A stretch of DNA of 53,167 nucleotides, taken from positions 1-53,167 of the forward strand of contig JAZNAL010000003.1 in assembly GCA_045586505.1 (NCBI GenBank). Direction: 5' to 3'. The notes below the pieces were generated by a model. It saw only the letters and a program-made list of their open reading frames with translations. It was not told the DNA's origin and searched no databases. Below, one piece after another: positions 24,543 through 32,148 of this stretch. This stretch comes from Flemingiibacterium sp045586505 (lineage in GTDB: Bacteria; Bacillota; Clostridia; Oscillospirales; CAG-272). Each line of letters begins with the position of its first letter. Within the stretch, counting starts at the first letter, position 1. A program made the translations under genes and the position numbers.

Positions 24543-25658
24543 ATGGCAAGTCTTTCCCTGAAGCACATTTACAAGAAGTATGCGGGCGGCGTTACAGCTG
24601 TTTCCGATTTCTGCCTTGATATCAAGGACAAGGAATTCATCATCTTCGTCGGACCTTCCGGTTGCGGTAAGTCCACCACTCTGCGTATGATCGCAGGTCT
24701 TGAAGAGATCACCGAGGGTGAGCTTTTCATCGGCGACAAGCTGGTTAATGACGTAGCTCCTAAGGACAGAGATATCGCGATGGTGTTCCAGAACTACGCT
24801 CTGTATCCTCATATGTCCGTGTTTGACAACATGGCATTCGGTCTTAAGCTCCGCAAGACTCCCAAGGAAGAGATTAAGAGAAAGGTTGAGGAAGCAGCTC
24901 GTATCCTCGACATTACCCACCTTCTCGACAGAAAGCCGAAGGCTCTGTCCGGTGGTCAGAAGCAGCGTGTTGCGCTTGGTCGTGCGATCGTCCGCGATCC
25001 TAAGGTATTCCTTCTCGACGAGCCGCTGTCCAACCTCGACGCGAAGCTCCGTGCTGCCATGAGAACCGAGCTTACCAAGCTCCACAAGAAACTCGGTACC
25101 ACCTTTATCTACGTTACTCACGACCAGGTCGAGGCTATGACCATGGCGAGCCGTATCGTTGTTATGAAGGACGGTCTTATCCAGCAGGTAGATACTCCTC
25201 AGAACCTTTACGATTATCCTTGCAACATCTTCGTTGCAGGCTTCATCGGAACTCCTCAGATGAACTTCATCAACGCAAAGCTTGTTAAGTCCGGCGACGG
25301 TGTTAACATCGAATTTGCAGGCAACTCCATCAAGCTTCCCGCTGACAAGGCTAACAATGAGGATCTTAAGGATTACATCGGTAAGGAAGTTATCGCAGGT
25401 CTGCGTCCCGAGTGTATCCATGACGAGCCTATGTACCTCTCCAGCATGGCTGACAGCGTTATCACCTGCAACGTTGACGTTACCGAGCTTATGGGTAACG
25501 AAATCTTCCTGTACCTTGCTGCAAGCGAAGAACAGACCCTTACCGCTCGCGTTTCTTCCCGTTCCAGCGCAAGAGCAGGCGACTCCATCAAGGTTGCTCT
25601 TGACATCTCCAGACTCCATATCTTCGATAAGGATACTGAGAAGTGCATCCTTCACTAA
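24543..25658 (+). CDS. ugpC: Multi-sugar ABC importer ATPase (UgpC/MsmX type)
   Basis: This 371-residue ATPase is of the MalK/UgpC/MsmX group, which powers carbohydrate importers. It has Walker A GPSGCGKST (about 38-46), the Q-loop in MVFQNYALYPHM, the signature LSGGQKQRVALGRAIVRDP, Walker B VFLLDEPLSNLDAKLR, and the H-loop YVTHDQ. A C-terminal TOBE-type domain follows (about 240-371). No permease or binding protein is adjacent, as with B. subtilis msmX, whose product serves several importers. Its highly biased codons match those of the ATPase-less permease cluster at 43.8-53 kb. A terminator follows. Confidence 0.92.
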   Translation: MASLSLKHIYKKYAGGVTAVSDFCLDIKDKEFIIFVGPSGCGKSTTLRMIAGLEEITEGELFIGDKLVNDVAPKDRDIAMVFQNYALYPHMSVFDNMAFGLKLRKTPKEEIKRKVEEAARILDITHLLDRKPKALSGGQKQRVALGRAIVRDPKVFLLDEPLSNLDAKLRAAMRTELTKLHKKLGTTFIYVTHDQVEAMTMASRIVVMKDGLIQQVDTPQNLYDYPCNIFVAGFIGTPQMNFINAKLVKSGDGVNIEFAGNSIKLPADKANNEDLKDYIGKEVIAGLRPECIHDEPMYLSSMADSVITCNVDVTELMGNEIFLYLAASEEQTLTARVSSRSSARAGDSIKVALDISRLHIFDKDTEKCILH

Positions 25659-25688
25659 TCTTAGTGAACACATAATTTATAAAAGAAT

Positions 25689-25727
25689 CGCTGCCCATCC
25701 GCGTAAGCGGAGGGCAGCGTTTTTTTG
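25689..25727 (+). terminator. Terminator after ugpC
   Basis: A CGCTGCCC/GGGCAGCG stem, with an inner TCCGC/GCGGA stem and a GTAA loop, is followed by 7 or 8 T. Confidence 0.88.
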
Positions 25728-25737
25728 ATGTATATTA

Positions 25738-26067
25738 TTATTCCTGCGCTGAAATGAAGGTTTCTAAATTGATTTTGTGGTTATACTTAATGGATGCCTT
25801 TTTATCCTTTTCAAGCATTATGGATGTTAAGTCAATGCCGTTTATTGCTGCGATCGCGACGGTATAGTGGATCATATCAGCAAGCTCTGTGCCAAGTTCG
25901 TTTTTCAGATCTCCTTTGGTTGCCTGTTTGGCTCCGGAACGCATATTTATGACCTCTGCGACTTCTCCCATTTCTTCTACCAGTTTCAAGAAAAGACCTT
26001 GCTCATTTGCAAAGCTGCCGTATCGATCAAGTAAATATTTTTCTAAAACATCAATATTAATTGTCAT
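25738..26067 (-). CDS. MazG-like nucleotide pyrophosphohydrolase
   Basis: This 109-residue all-alpha protein has the MazG metal-binding pattern: LVEEMGEVAEVIN (EExxE type, about 30-42) and ELGTELADMIHYTVAIAAINGIDL (about 57-80). Such proteins hydrolyse NTPs or dNTPs to monophosphates, and small versions often clean up aberrant nucleotides. It follows manA by 34 bp on the minus strand and probably shares its transcript. AGGGGGG precedes the ATG. The substrate cannot be inferred. Confidence 0.85.
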   Translation of the reverse strand: MTINIDVLEKYLLDRYGSFANEQGLFLKLVEEMGEVAEVINMRSGAKQATKGDLKNELGTELADMIHYTVAIAAINGIDLTSIMLEKDKKASIKYNHKINLETFISAQE

Positions 26068-26101
26068 TATCTATGCCCCCCTGAGATGCATCGGGCTTCT
26101 T

Positions 26102-27061
26102 TTATATCTCAGCCGCGATAACTGTCGCACCGCTGGATCTTAGTGCAAACTCGCCCATGCCTGCGGGGATGTAATAGGTTTCTCCCTTATTGAATGTGTA
26201 TTCTACGCCGTCGGCGATGATAACGCCGTTGCCCTCGATAAAGGTCAGAGAAATAAAGCTGTTCTTGCCGGCACTGAGTGTCAGATCCTTGAAATCGTAT
26301 TTGTTTACCTTGAACTTGTCGCAAGCCGCAAGAAGTGTGGGAGTACGCTCTAAAGCCGCTGCAAAACGCATTTTTTCAATATCGGCAGGGGTATGGTTTA
26401 CAATAACATCGCGTGCCTTTTCAACATGAGTCTCGCGGGGCTTACCGTCCTTACCGAGTCTGCCGTAGTCATAGACACGGTAGGTGACGTTGGAGTTCTG
26501 CTGTATCTCACAGATAAGCAGACCCGCACCGATGGCGTGGACAAGTCCTGCAGGGATGAAGTATACCTCGCCTGCTTTGACCTTTACCTTGGTGAACAGA
26601 TCCTCGACGGTATTCTCTGCTACCGCCTTGTCATAAGCATCCACGGTATAATCGGGCTTGGTACCGATAACAAGCTCCGCGCCCTCATCGGCTTCCGCTA
26701 TGTACCACATCTCGGTCTTGCCGAACTCATTTTCGTTTTTCAGCGAATACTCGTCGGCGGGATGCACCTGAATCGACAGGCGGTCACGTGCATCTATGAA
26801 CTTGATGAGCAGCGGGAAGCGATCACCGTCATATCCCTCGCCGATCACGGCATAGGTAGCTTTGTCGATGTACTCGCCCAGGGTCATGCCTGCGTATTCA
26901 CCATTTTCGATGACGTTCATGCCGTCGGGACGGACTGTTAGCTCCCAGCTTTCGGCGAGCTTTTCGAAATCTGCCTTTTTACCGTAAGCGGTCTTTAATT
27001 TGTCGCCGCCCCAGATGATCTCCTTAACGGCGGGAGTTAATTTGAGTGGATAAAGCTTCAT
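26102..27061 (-). CDS. manA: Mannose-6-phosphate isomerase, class I
   Basis: This 319-residue enzyme interconverts mannose 6-phosphate and fructose 6-phosphate. It is the short Bacillota form of type I phosphomannose isomerase: LTPAVKEIIWGGDKL at the N-terminus, LSIQVHPADEYS with zinc ligands, FGKTEMWYI, and YFIPAGLVHAIGAGLLICEIQQNSN-type cupin motifs. ATG 27061 is chosen because CGGAGG lies 9 nt upstream. The same frame runs open to 27466 through the antisense of a low-complexity gene, which is not a real extension. mazG follows in the same direction. Confidence 0.95.
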   Translation of the reverse strand: MKLYPLKLTPAVKEIIWGGDKLKTAYGKKADFEKLAESWELTVRPDGMNVIENGEYAGMTLGEYIDKATYAVIGEGYDGDRFPLLIKFIDARDRLSIQVHPADEYSLKNENEFGKTEMWYIAEADEGAELVIGTKPDYTVDAYDKAVAENTVEDLFTKVKVKAGEVYFIPAGLVHAIGAGLLICEIQQNSNVTYRVYDYGRLGKDGKPRETHVEKARDVIVNHTPADIEKMRFAAALERTPTLLAACDKFKVNKYDFKDLTLSAGKNSFISLTFIEGNGVIIADGVEYTFNKGETYYIPAGMGEFALRSSGATVIAAEI

Positions 27062-27244
27062 TGTGATACCTCCGAAAAATTTTTTATGAATATTATTTTT
27101 GAATCGGCGAATACTTATTATGTAAATTTTATTGCGAGGCGCTTGAGGCGATAACTCCGCTTCGATTACTTCGCATTGAAATTTCAAAAGTAACTGCTCA
27201 AAAGCAGATGGGTTAACCTTGGTCAAAGAAAAGGAGTATTCGTG

Positions 27245-27427
27245 ATGAACAACGAAAAGAATCAGAACCAGAATCGCCAGAACTCGAACCAGAATCAGAA
27301 CAATCAGAATCAGAACAATCAGAACAACCAGAATCAGAACAACAGCAATAGCAAGAATCAGAACCAGAACAAGACCAACAATAGCAACAACAGCAACAGC
27401 AACAGCAACTACAGATCTGAGCGCTGA
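27245..27427 (+). CDS. Asn/Gln-rich microprotein
   Basis: This 60-residue protein is composed almost wholly of Asn and Gln, with some Ser, Lys and a basic end (MNNEKNQNQNRQNSNQ..., SNYRSER). It has no hydrophobic segment and no Cys. Translation is credible: AAGGAG at 27231-27236 lies 8 nt from ATG 27245, and a double-stem terminator follows at 27472. An in-frame GTG at 27242 is less well spaced. The DNA is an imperfect run of AAC, AAT and CAG codons. Small N/Q-rich proteins of this kind occur in many Clostridia, but I know no function. Prion-like or phase-separating behaviour is speculation. Confidence 0.7.
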   Translation: MNNEKNQNQNRQNSNQNQNNQNQNNQNNQNQNNSNSKNQNQNKTNNSNNSNSNSNYRSER

Positions 27428-27471
27428 GCGGCTTCGATGAAGCGCTGACAGCGTGTTCGCTGTCATAAGAG

Positions 27472-27513
27472 AGGTGCCGATTCCTGCTTTTGGCAGGGAC
27501 GGCGCCTTTTATT
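27472..27513 (+). terminator. Terminator after the Asn/Gln-rich gene
   Basis: An outer stem AGGTGCCG/CGGCGCCT with an inner TCCTGC/GCAGGGA stem is followed by TTTTATTTG. It overlaps the last codon and stop of ispD on the other strand. Confidence 0.75.
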
Positions 27514-28267
27514 TGCGATGGTTCAGGATGGCTTCGGCGACGATAAGGTCAACCGGTGTGGTTATCTTGATATTCTCCGAGCCGCAGTCAACTAATTTTA
27601 CCTGAAAACCAACGTGCTCGGCGAGGGAATTGTCGTCGGTGGCGCTAAAACCCTCTTCCTTCGAAACATACGCCGCCGCGCGGTACAACTCGGTTTTAAA
27701 TACCTGTGGCGTTTGCGCAAGCCATAAGCCTTCACGCTGGACTGTTTCGGAGATAAATCCCGTGCCATCTGCACGCTTTACGGTATCGGTGGCTTTGGTC
27801 GCCGCAGTTGCCGCACCCTTTCGGAAGGCTTCAAACAGCACTGCATCGATCATCTTCGGTGTGATCAGACAGCGCGCACCATCATGTATCGCCACAAAAT
27901 CCGACTCGTCGGAGATGGCTTCGAAGCCGCACAGCACCGATTCCTGTCTGGTATCGCCGCCAACCACCACGGCAGAGATTTTGGAAAATCCGTAATCCTT
28001 CGTATATTTTTCGTATATTTCAACCTCGTCGCGGCGTGCAACAACGATGATCTCGTTTATTAGCTCGCATTCCTCAAAAGCTCTCAGCGTGCGCACGATG
28101 ACCGGTAGCCCGCACAGCTCCATTAACTGCTTGGTAGTACCCGAATCGCTGCACATGCGTGAACCGCAGCCTGCGGCGGCGATTATGGCAGAGGTGAAAT
28201 GCGGTTTATTCGCGGTACGCGACAGCGTGCGGAGAAGTGAAGCTATTTCTTTTGCGGATATCTGCAT
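27509..28267 (-). CDS. ispD: 2-C-methyl-D-erythritol 4-phosphate cytidylyltransferase
   Basis: This 252-residue enzyme transfers CMP to MEP in the non-mevalonate isoprenoid pathway. The nucleotide-binding start is SAIIAAAGCGSRM with TTKQLMELCG (about 25-55). VAIHDGARCLITP, QTPQVFK, and the C-terminal IKITTPVDLIVAEAIL are also typical. The N-terminus is about 25 residues longer than usual. The chosen ATG has GGAGG 11 nt upstream, and no better internal start is seen. A -10 box (TATAAT, 28312-28307 on minus) lies upstream. A TarI-type cytidylyltransferase is possible, but no tarJ is adjacent. Confidence 0.9.
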   Translation of the reverse strand: MQISAKEIASLLRTLSRTANKPHFTSAIIAAAGCGSRMCSDSGTTKQLMELCGLPVIVRTLRAFEECELINEIIVVARRDEVEIYEKYTKDYGFSKISAVVVGGDTRQESVLCGFEAISDESDFVAIHDGARCLITPKMIDAVLFEAFRKGAATAATKATDTVKRADGTGFISETVQREGLWLAQTPQVFKTELYRAAAYVSKEEGFSATDDNSLAEHVGFQVKLVDCGSENIKITTPVDLIVAEAILNHRK

Positions 28268-28399
28268 ATATGCGGGTTCCTCCTATGGTAGAATAGTCAT
28301 ATCTATATTATACCACATTATTATCAAAAAGAGTGAACAAAACTTAAATTTATCGGATAAAGAGCGATAAAACAATAATATGCGGTTGGCGGCACCGCA

Positions 28400-28432
28400 A
28401 ACAAAAACACGGCACCGCAAAATGCGGTGCCG
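28400..28432 (-). terminator. Terminator of the GntR-ABC exporter operon
   Basis: A CGGCACCGCA stem (28410-28419) pairs with 28423-28432. On the minus strand it is followed by TGTTTTTGTTTG. A third partial copy, GGCACCGCAA, lies at 28391, outside the stem. Confidence 0.8.
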
Positions 28433-28441
28433 CGCGTTGTA

Positions 28442-30580
28442 TTAACCAAGCAGTTCTACAATAAAATCGGGTACCTGACCCAGTAAGAACGCAAGCTCGT
28501 GTGGCTCTGTGTAGGAGCGGGTGGTCACTTCATCGGAGGGAACAGTTTCAACGAACTCATTTCCGTGTTCGTCGTAATAGTATACTACATCGTTCCTATG
28601 CATAACATCAAGCGTATATGTGATGTAATAATCGGATTCAACAAAGGTAAAGTCACTCTGAAATCCACCGTATGGAGATGCGGTGCTTGACAGAATCTCA
28701 AGTATCTGTCCTTTGTCGGTCACGGTCATATTTTTCTCGTTGCCGTCATCGTTTATCTTGCGAACCTCTATCTTGCCGATAACACCTGCAAGGCGCTCAA
28801 GATATTCTTCGGGCGTATACCTGATGTAACCGGTTTCAACGTAATGATTGGTCAGTGCTGTCATTGAAGCGGTTATCGGGAGGAATATCGTGGTGCTGTC
28901 ATAGTAATCGTTGGCGTAGGCATAAATGTAACCAATTGACGGCTGTTGGAAGAAATCAAAGCCGCAGGCTTTGTTTTCTTCGGTAAGAATATCTAGTCCA
29001 AGCTGCTTTCCGGTAATGGATGAGAGAGAAAACTCGTCTTTGCGGATATTCCAGTGCTTGCTCTTCGTGCTCTGATTTACAATGAGTCCGTTGTCGTCGA
29101 TATAGTACTGGGAGAGGTTAAGCATCATATATCCTTCGTTATCTTCAAGGAAACCAAGTGCGTTTACATACTGCTTTTTAAATTCCTCGCTGTCAAGGAT
29201 GGTGCGGAATTCGTCAATGAGGTTGGATTTGTCGTATATGCGCACTGTCTTTGCTGTGGGGATACCGAAATGCGGGTAGAATACGATTTCGAGATAGACG
29301 CTATCGTTCCAGTAGTTTTTATTATAGCCGCCGGTATACGCCCAGTGTCCCTCGGTGTATATTGTATGAATAGCTTCGATGACCTCTTTGTCGCGAAATT
29401 CCATGCCGTCCAGTCCATCCTGGAAGTTTACCGCAACACGGGAGGTGTTTTTCGGGGATGGGACGTTTGAATTGATGCCGAAGGCGTTGGTCATGAGCAT
29501 GGTGAACGCGATTGCCGCCGCGACACCGAAGATGCACAGCCCCTTCCATCCCTTGAACATAGCGCGTGCGGTCTTGTTTAAAATGGTGTTGACCAGCATG
29601 AATACAAGCACCATGCCGCAGATCATTCCAAATACCGTCCACACAAAGCTGTCCATGATGTAGTAGAACAAAAGTCCACCAAGCATCGTGCCGAGGAATA
29701 CCAGCACATATTTGATGACCTCGCCGAGAGGGGCGAATACCACAGGCGTGCCCGCGCGCTCGCTCTTTCTGTGCATATAGATGAGATAAGATGCGGCGAA
29801 GATAAGTGCGGAGATAAGCAGGAGCACTACGGCTTCGATCACATATAGTGGCTCAGGGTCGAAAACAAATCTGAGTGCGGGGGATAGTTTTTCAAACAGA
29901 TCCGGATTTGCATAAAAGCTGAACCACATATTTTCGTTGAAAATGTTTACGAATGCCAGCATGGTTATATACACAGCAGGGATTATAAAGATTGCAACGA
30001 TGGTAAGCGTAAGCTGTACCGCGGTAAGGCCGCTTATCATACCGACAAGTGTTGAGAGCGCGTAGAAAAATACGGTGTATACGAGGGTTTCCGCTGACAG
30101 GATGAGCACATTGATGATAAGCGTTGTCGAAATAAGACCGTTAGACGCGATCACTATCAGCGTAAACAGAATATTGAAAACATAGGGAATCGCAAGAGAA
30201 AGTGCGCTGACACCCAGCTGAGTGAGAAACAGCTGTCCGCGCTTTACGGGCAGACTGTGATAAAAATCAATGGATACCTTATTTTTCAGATACTTGAATC
30301 TTGAGCAGGATACAACAACTCCGAATATCGACATGAGTATAACAACGACATAGCGTATTGCATCTGTCCATTCTTCGGCTATATCACGCTGGAGTCTTAT
30401 AAAATCGTCTGTACTATCTATCGTGCGCTCACTGACTATCATAAGTATCGGCACCGGCAGAACGAAGAACAGAATTATCGTAAAGAGCAGTATGGTGGTC
30501 CAGAACTGCTTTGCGGTAAAGTTAAACAGCGGCATAAATCCCGCGCGATCCTTATTAGTAATCGAGCTTCGAGAAGTCAT
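28442..30580 (-). CDS. ABC-2 type permease with large C-terminal domain
   Basis: This 712-residue membrane protein has a first helix near 25-50 (FWTTILLFTIILFFVLPVPIL), then about seven to nine more up to residue 380. A soluble C-terminal domain of some 330 residues follows, predicted to be outside. The SCSRFKYLKNKVSIDFYHSLPVKR stretch is typical of ABC-2 permeases paired with YtrB-like ATPases, where FYHSLP recurs. ATG 30580 is chosen on a strong GGAGG site and overlaps the ATPase gene by 26 bp. Systems with this layout and a YtrA-type regulator often respond to cell-wall antibiotics. The substrate is unknown. Confidence 0.85.
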   Translation of the reverse strand: MTSRSSITNKDRAGFMPLFNFTAKQFWTTILLFTIILFFVLPVPILMIVSERTIDSTDDFIRLQRDIAEEWTDAIRYVVVILMSIFGVVVSCSRFKYLKNKVSIDFYHSLPVKRGQLFLTQLGVSALSLAIPYVFNILFTLIVIASNGLISTTLIINVLILSAETLVYTVFFYALSTLVGMISGLTAVQLTLTIVAIFIIPAVYITMLAFVNIFNENMWFSFYANPDLFEKLSPALRFVFDPEPLYVIEAVVLLLISALIFAASYLIYMHRKSERAGTPVVFAPLGEVIKYVLVFLGTMLGGLLFYYIMDSFVWTVFGMICGMVLVFMLVNTILNKTARAMFKGWKGLCIFGVAAAIAFTMLMTNAFGINSNVPSPKNTSRVAVNFQDGLDGMEFRDKEVIEAIHTIYTEGHWAYTGGYNKNYWNDSVYLEIVFYPHFGIPTAKTVRIYDKSNLIDEFRTILDSEEFKKQYVNALGFLEDNEGYMMLNLSQYYIDDNGLIVNQSTKSKHWNIRKDEFSLSSITGKQLGLDILTEENKACGFDFFQQPSIGYIYAYANDYYDSTTIFLPITASMTALTNHYVETGYIRYTPEEYLERLAGVIGKIEVRKINDDGNEKNMTVTDKGQILEILSSTASPYGGFQSDFTFVESDYYITYTLDVMHRNDVVYYYDEHGNEFVETVPSDEVTTRSYTEPHELAFLLGQVPDFIVELLG

Positions 30581-31454
30581 AGCCTTTTTCCTCCATTTCG
30601 CAAATGAATATTTCCTCCAGCGTGAGCGGCACGGTCTCGTAGAAGGTGGGATTCTTTTCTATCATCAGAGCGTTGATCTCGTCGATGGTGCCGCGTGCGA
30701 TGAATGAAACAAGACTTCCGCGTCGGCTGAAGCCGAGTATATTCATAGGTGCGAGCATACCCGCATCAAATTCGCCCTCGAAGATTGCCTGAACCTTGTG
30801 AAGTCCGGATTTCATATCGTCAAGCTCCCGGACGAATAATATCTCACCCTTGTGAAGTAATCCCACCGTGTCACAGATATCCTCCATCTCGCGCAGATTA
30901 TGGGAGGCGATGATGGTGGTCATGCCGCCGTCTGCCGATTCCTCGGCGAGGATGCGCTTCACAAGCTGGCGGACCACAGGGTCGAGACCGTCGAAGGTCT
31001 CATCGCAGAGAAGGTACTTCGGGCGCGCCGAGATTCCGAGCATTACCGATGCCTGCTTTTTCATGCCCTTGGAGAAGGTGTTGATCTTGCGGTCACAGTC
31101 GAGTGTGAAGATGTTTTTAAGCTTCTTGAAGGTCTCATCCGAGAAGCCGGTATATACGGTTTTGTAGAGCTTTCGCATATCGTTTATGGTGCAGTGGGTC
31201 AGGAAATACTGCTCATCGGACAGATAGACGATATTCTGCTTAACAAGCTCATTCTCCCATACGGGAAGGGAATCGTAGGTGATCGTGCCGCAGTCGGGTT
31301 TTATAATGCCGCAAAGTATGCGAAGCATCGTGGATTTGCCAGAGCCGTTTGAGCCGATCAGTCCGAATATGGAGCCGTCTTTTACATGGGCGGTTACATT
31401 TTCAAGTGAGCGGATTTTGCCGTAGCTCATGCTGACGTTATTTATTTCGATCAA
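30555..31454 (-). CDS. ABC transporter ATPase (YtrB-like)
   Basis: This 299-residue ATPase has Walker A GLIGSNGSGKST (about 32-43), a variant signature FSKGMKKQASVMLGIS, Walker B YLLCDETFDGLDP and the H-loop IASHNLREM. The signature lacks the usual SGG, as in many drug-export or GntR-linked ATPases. The first codon is TTG at 31454, since GGAGGT lies 7 nt upstream and the next in-frame ATG would cut the first strand. The Shine-Dalgarno overlaps the stop of the gntR gene, so they are coupled. It works with the permease at 28442-30580. Confidence 0.9.
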   Translation of the reverse strand: MIEINNVSMSYGKIRSLENVTAHVKDGSIFGLIGSNGSGKSTMLRILCGIIKPDCGTITYDSLPVWENELVKQNIVYLSDEQYFLTHCTINDMRKLYKTVYTGFSDETFKKLKNIFTLDCDRKINTFSKGMKKQASVMLGISARPKYLLCDETFDGLDPVVRQLVKRILAEESADGGMTTIIASHNLREMEDICDTVGLLHKGEILFVRELDDMKSGLHKVQAIFEGEFDAGMLAPMNILGFSRRGSLVSFIARGTIDEINALMIEKNPTFYETVPLTLEEIFICEMEEKGYDFSKLDY

Positions 31455-31459
31455 TTTTC

Positions 31460-31828
31460 TTACCTCCAGACCTTGTCTATAAGTTTGAGTACCTCATCCT
31501 TAGCGATTCCGGCGTCACACGCCGCCAAAATAGTATTCTGTAACTCCGCAAGCGTTTTTTCGCGCTGCAGACGCGAAAGCTCGCTTACATTGTCCGAAAC
31601 AAAGCTACCGCGCCCCTGAAGGGTGTAGATTATCCCCTGACGCTCAAGCTCCGCATAGGATTTTTGGATGGTGTTGGGGTTGATCGCAAGCTCGATCGCC
31701 AAAGTGCGCACTCCGGGAAGCTGCTCACCGGGCTTCAGTATGCCGTGAAGCACAAGACTTTTGATGTTGTCGATGAGCTGCTCGTATATCGGCTTTCTAT
31801 CGCGCGTATCAACGTTTATGACACCCAT
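31460..31828 (-). CDS. GntR-family repressor, YtrA subfamily
   Basis: This 122-residue regulator has a winged-helix domain (about 10-75) with RKPIYEQLIDNIKSLVLHGILKPG-type start, LPGVRTLAIELAINPNTIQKSYAELERQGIIYTLQGRGSFV. A short C-terminal dimerisation helix region follows, as in YtrA. The short effector-less C-terminus is characteristic of GntR proteins that control ABC transporter operons. It is the first gene of the operon with the ATPase and permease. GGAGG precedes ATG 31828, and a dyad between promoter and start is its likely binding site. Confidence 0.92.
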   Translation of the reverse strand: MGVINVDTRDRKPIYEQLIDNIKSLVLHGILKPGEQLPGVRTLAIELAINPNTIQKSYAELERQGIIYTLQGRGSFVSDNVSELSRLQREKTLAELQNTILAACDAGIAKDEVLKLIDKVWR

Positions 31829-31858
31829 ATGCGTTCCTCCTTCTATAGGTGTTCTATA

Positions 31859-31879
31859 TGTACTATCTGTATTAGTACA
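31859..31879. promoter_or_regulatory. Candidate operator of the GntR-ABC operon
   Basis: A perfect 7-bp dyad, TGTACTA and TAGTACA with a 7-bp spacer, covers the predicted transcription start (about 31878 on minus). That is the classic place for repressor binding and autoregulation. A second dyad, TACCA-TACG-TGGTA, lies within the promoter spacer at about 31889-31902. Confidence 0.6.
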
Positions 31880-31884
31880 GTTGA

Positions 31885-31913
31885 ATTATACCATACGTGG
31901 TACCGTTTGTCAA
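31885..31913 (-). promoter_or_regulatory. Consensus promoter of the GntR-ABC operon
   Basis: On the minus strand TTGACA (31913-31908), a 17-bp spacer and TATAAT (31890-31885) match the housekeeping consensus perfectly. So strong a promoter makes sense if it is normally repressed by the GntR protein. Confidence 0.88.
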
Positions 31914-31983
31914 TAGAAATAGCGTAGAATTTTTGAAAAATATCGAAATTTTTGCTAGAAACGGATTTTTTATGCGAAAAGTA

Positions 31984-32012
31984 TTGATATTTTGTGTGGA
32001 ATGTATTAAAAT
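31984..32012 (+). promoter_or_regulatory. Promoter of trkA-trkH
   Basis: TTGATA (31984-31989), a 17-bp spacer and TAAAAT (32007-32012). The start near 32019 leaves a 130-nt leader with a 7-bp GC hairpin (CCGCGCC-TCC-GGCGCGG, 32069-32085). I could not fit a known riboswitch to the leader. Confidence 0.6.
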
Positions 32013-32148
32013 ATTGTTGAAACGATACTGTGCTTAATGTATTATTTATCTGTTTGCTAACATGAACACCGCGCCTCCGGCGCGGAACATCAGGCGTGAG
32101 GCCAAAGCCACACAAATGAACGCAAATATTCAATATAAGGAGGCCGAT

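Noticed and set aside
24468..25673. Long minus-strand frame opposite ugpC
   Set aside because: It is an antisense frame created by the biased codon use of ugpC. It has no start signals or domain content.
27062..27466. In-frame N-terminal extension of manA with a very hydrophobic Val/Leu/Ile stretch
   Set aside because: It is the antisense reading of the Asn/Gln-rich gene. The manA Shine-Dalgarno and the family N-terminus place the start at 27061.
32019..32148. c-di-AMP (ydaO-type) riboswitch upstream of trkA
   Set aside because: The leader is short, and I could not place the conserved elements. Only a simple 7-bp GC hairpin is evident.
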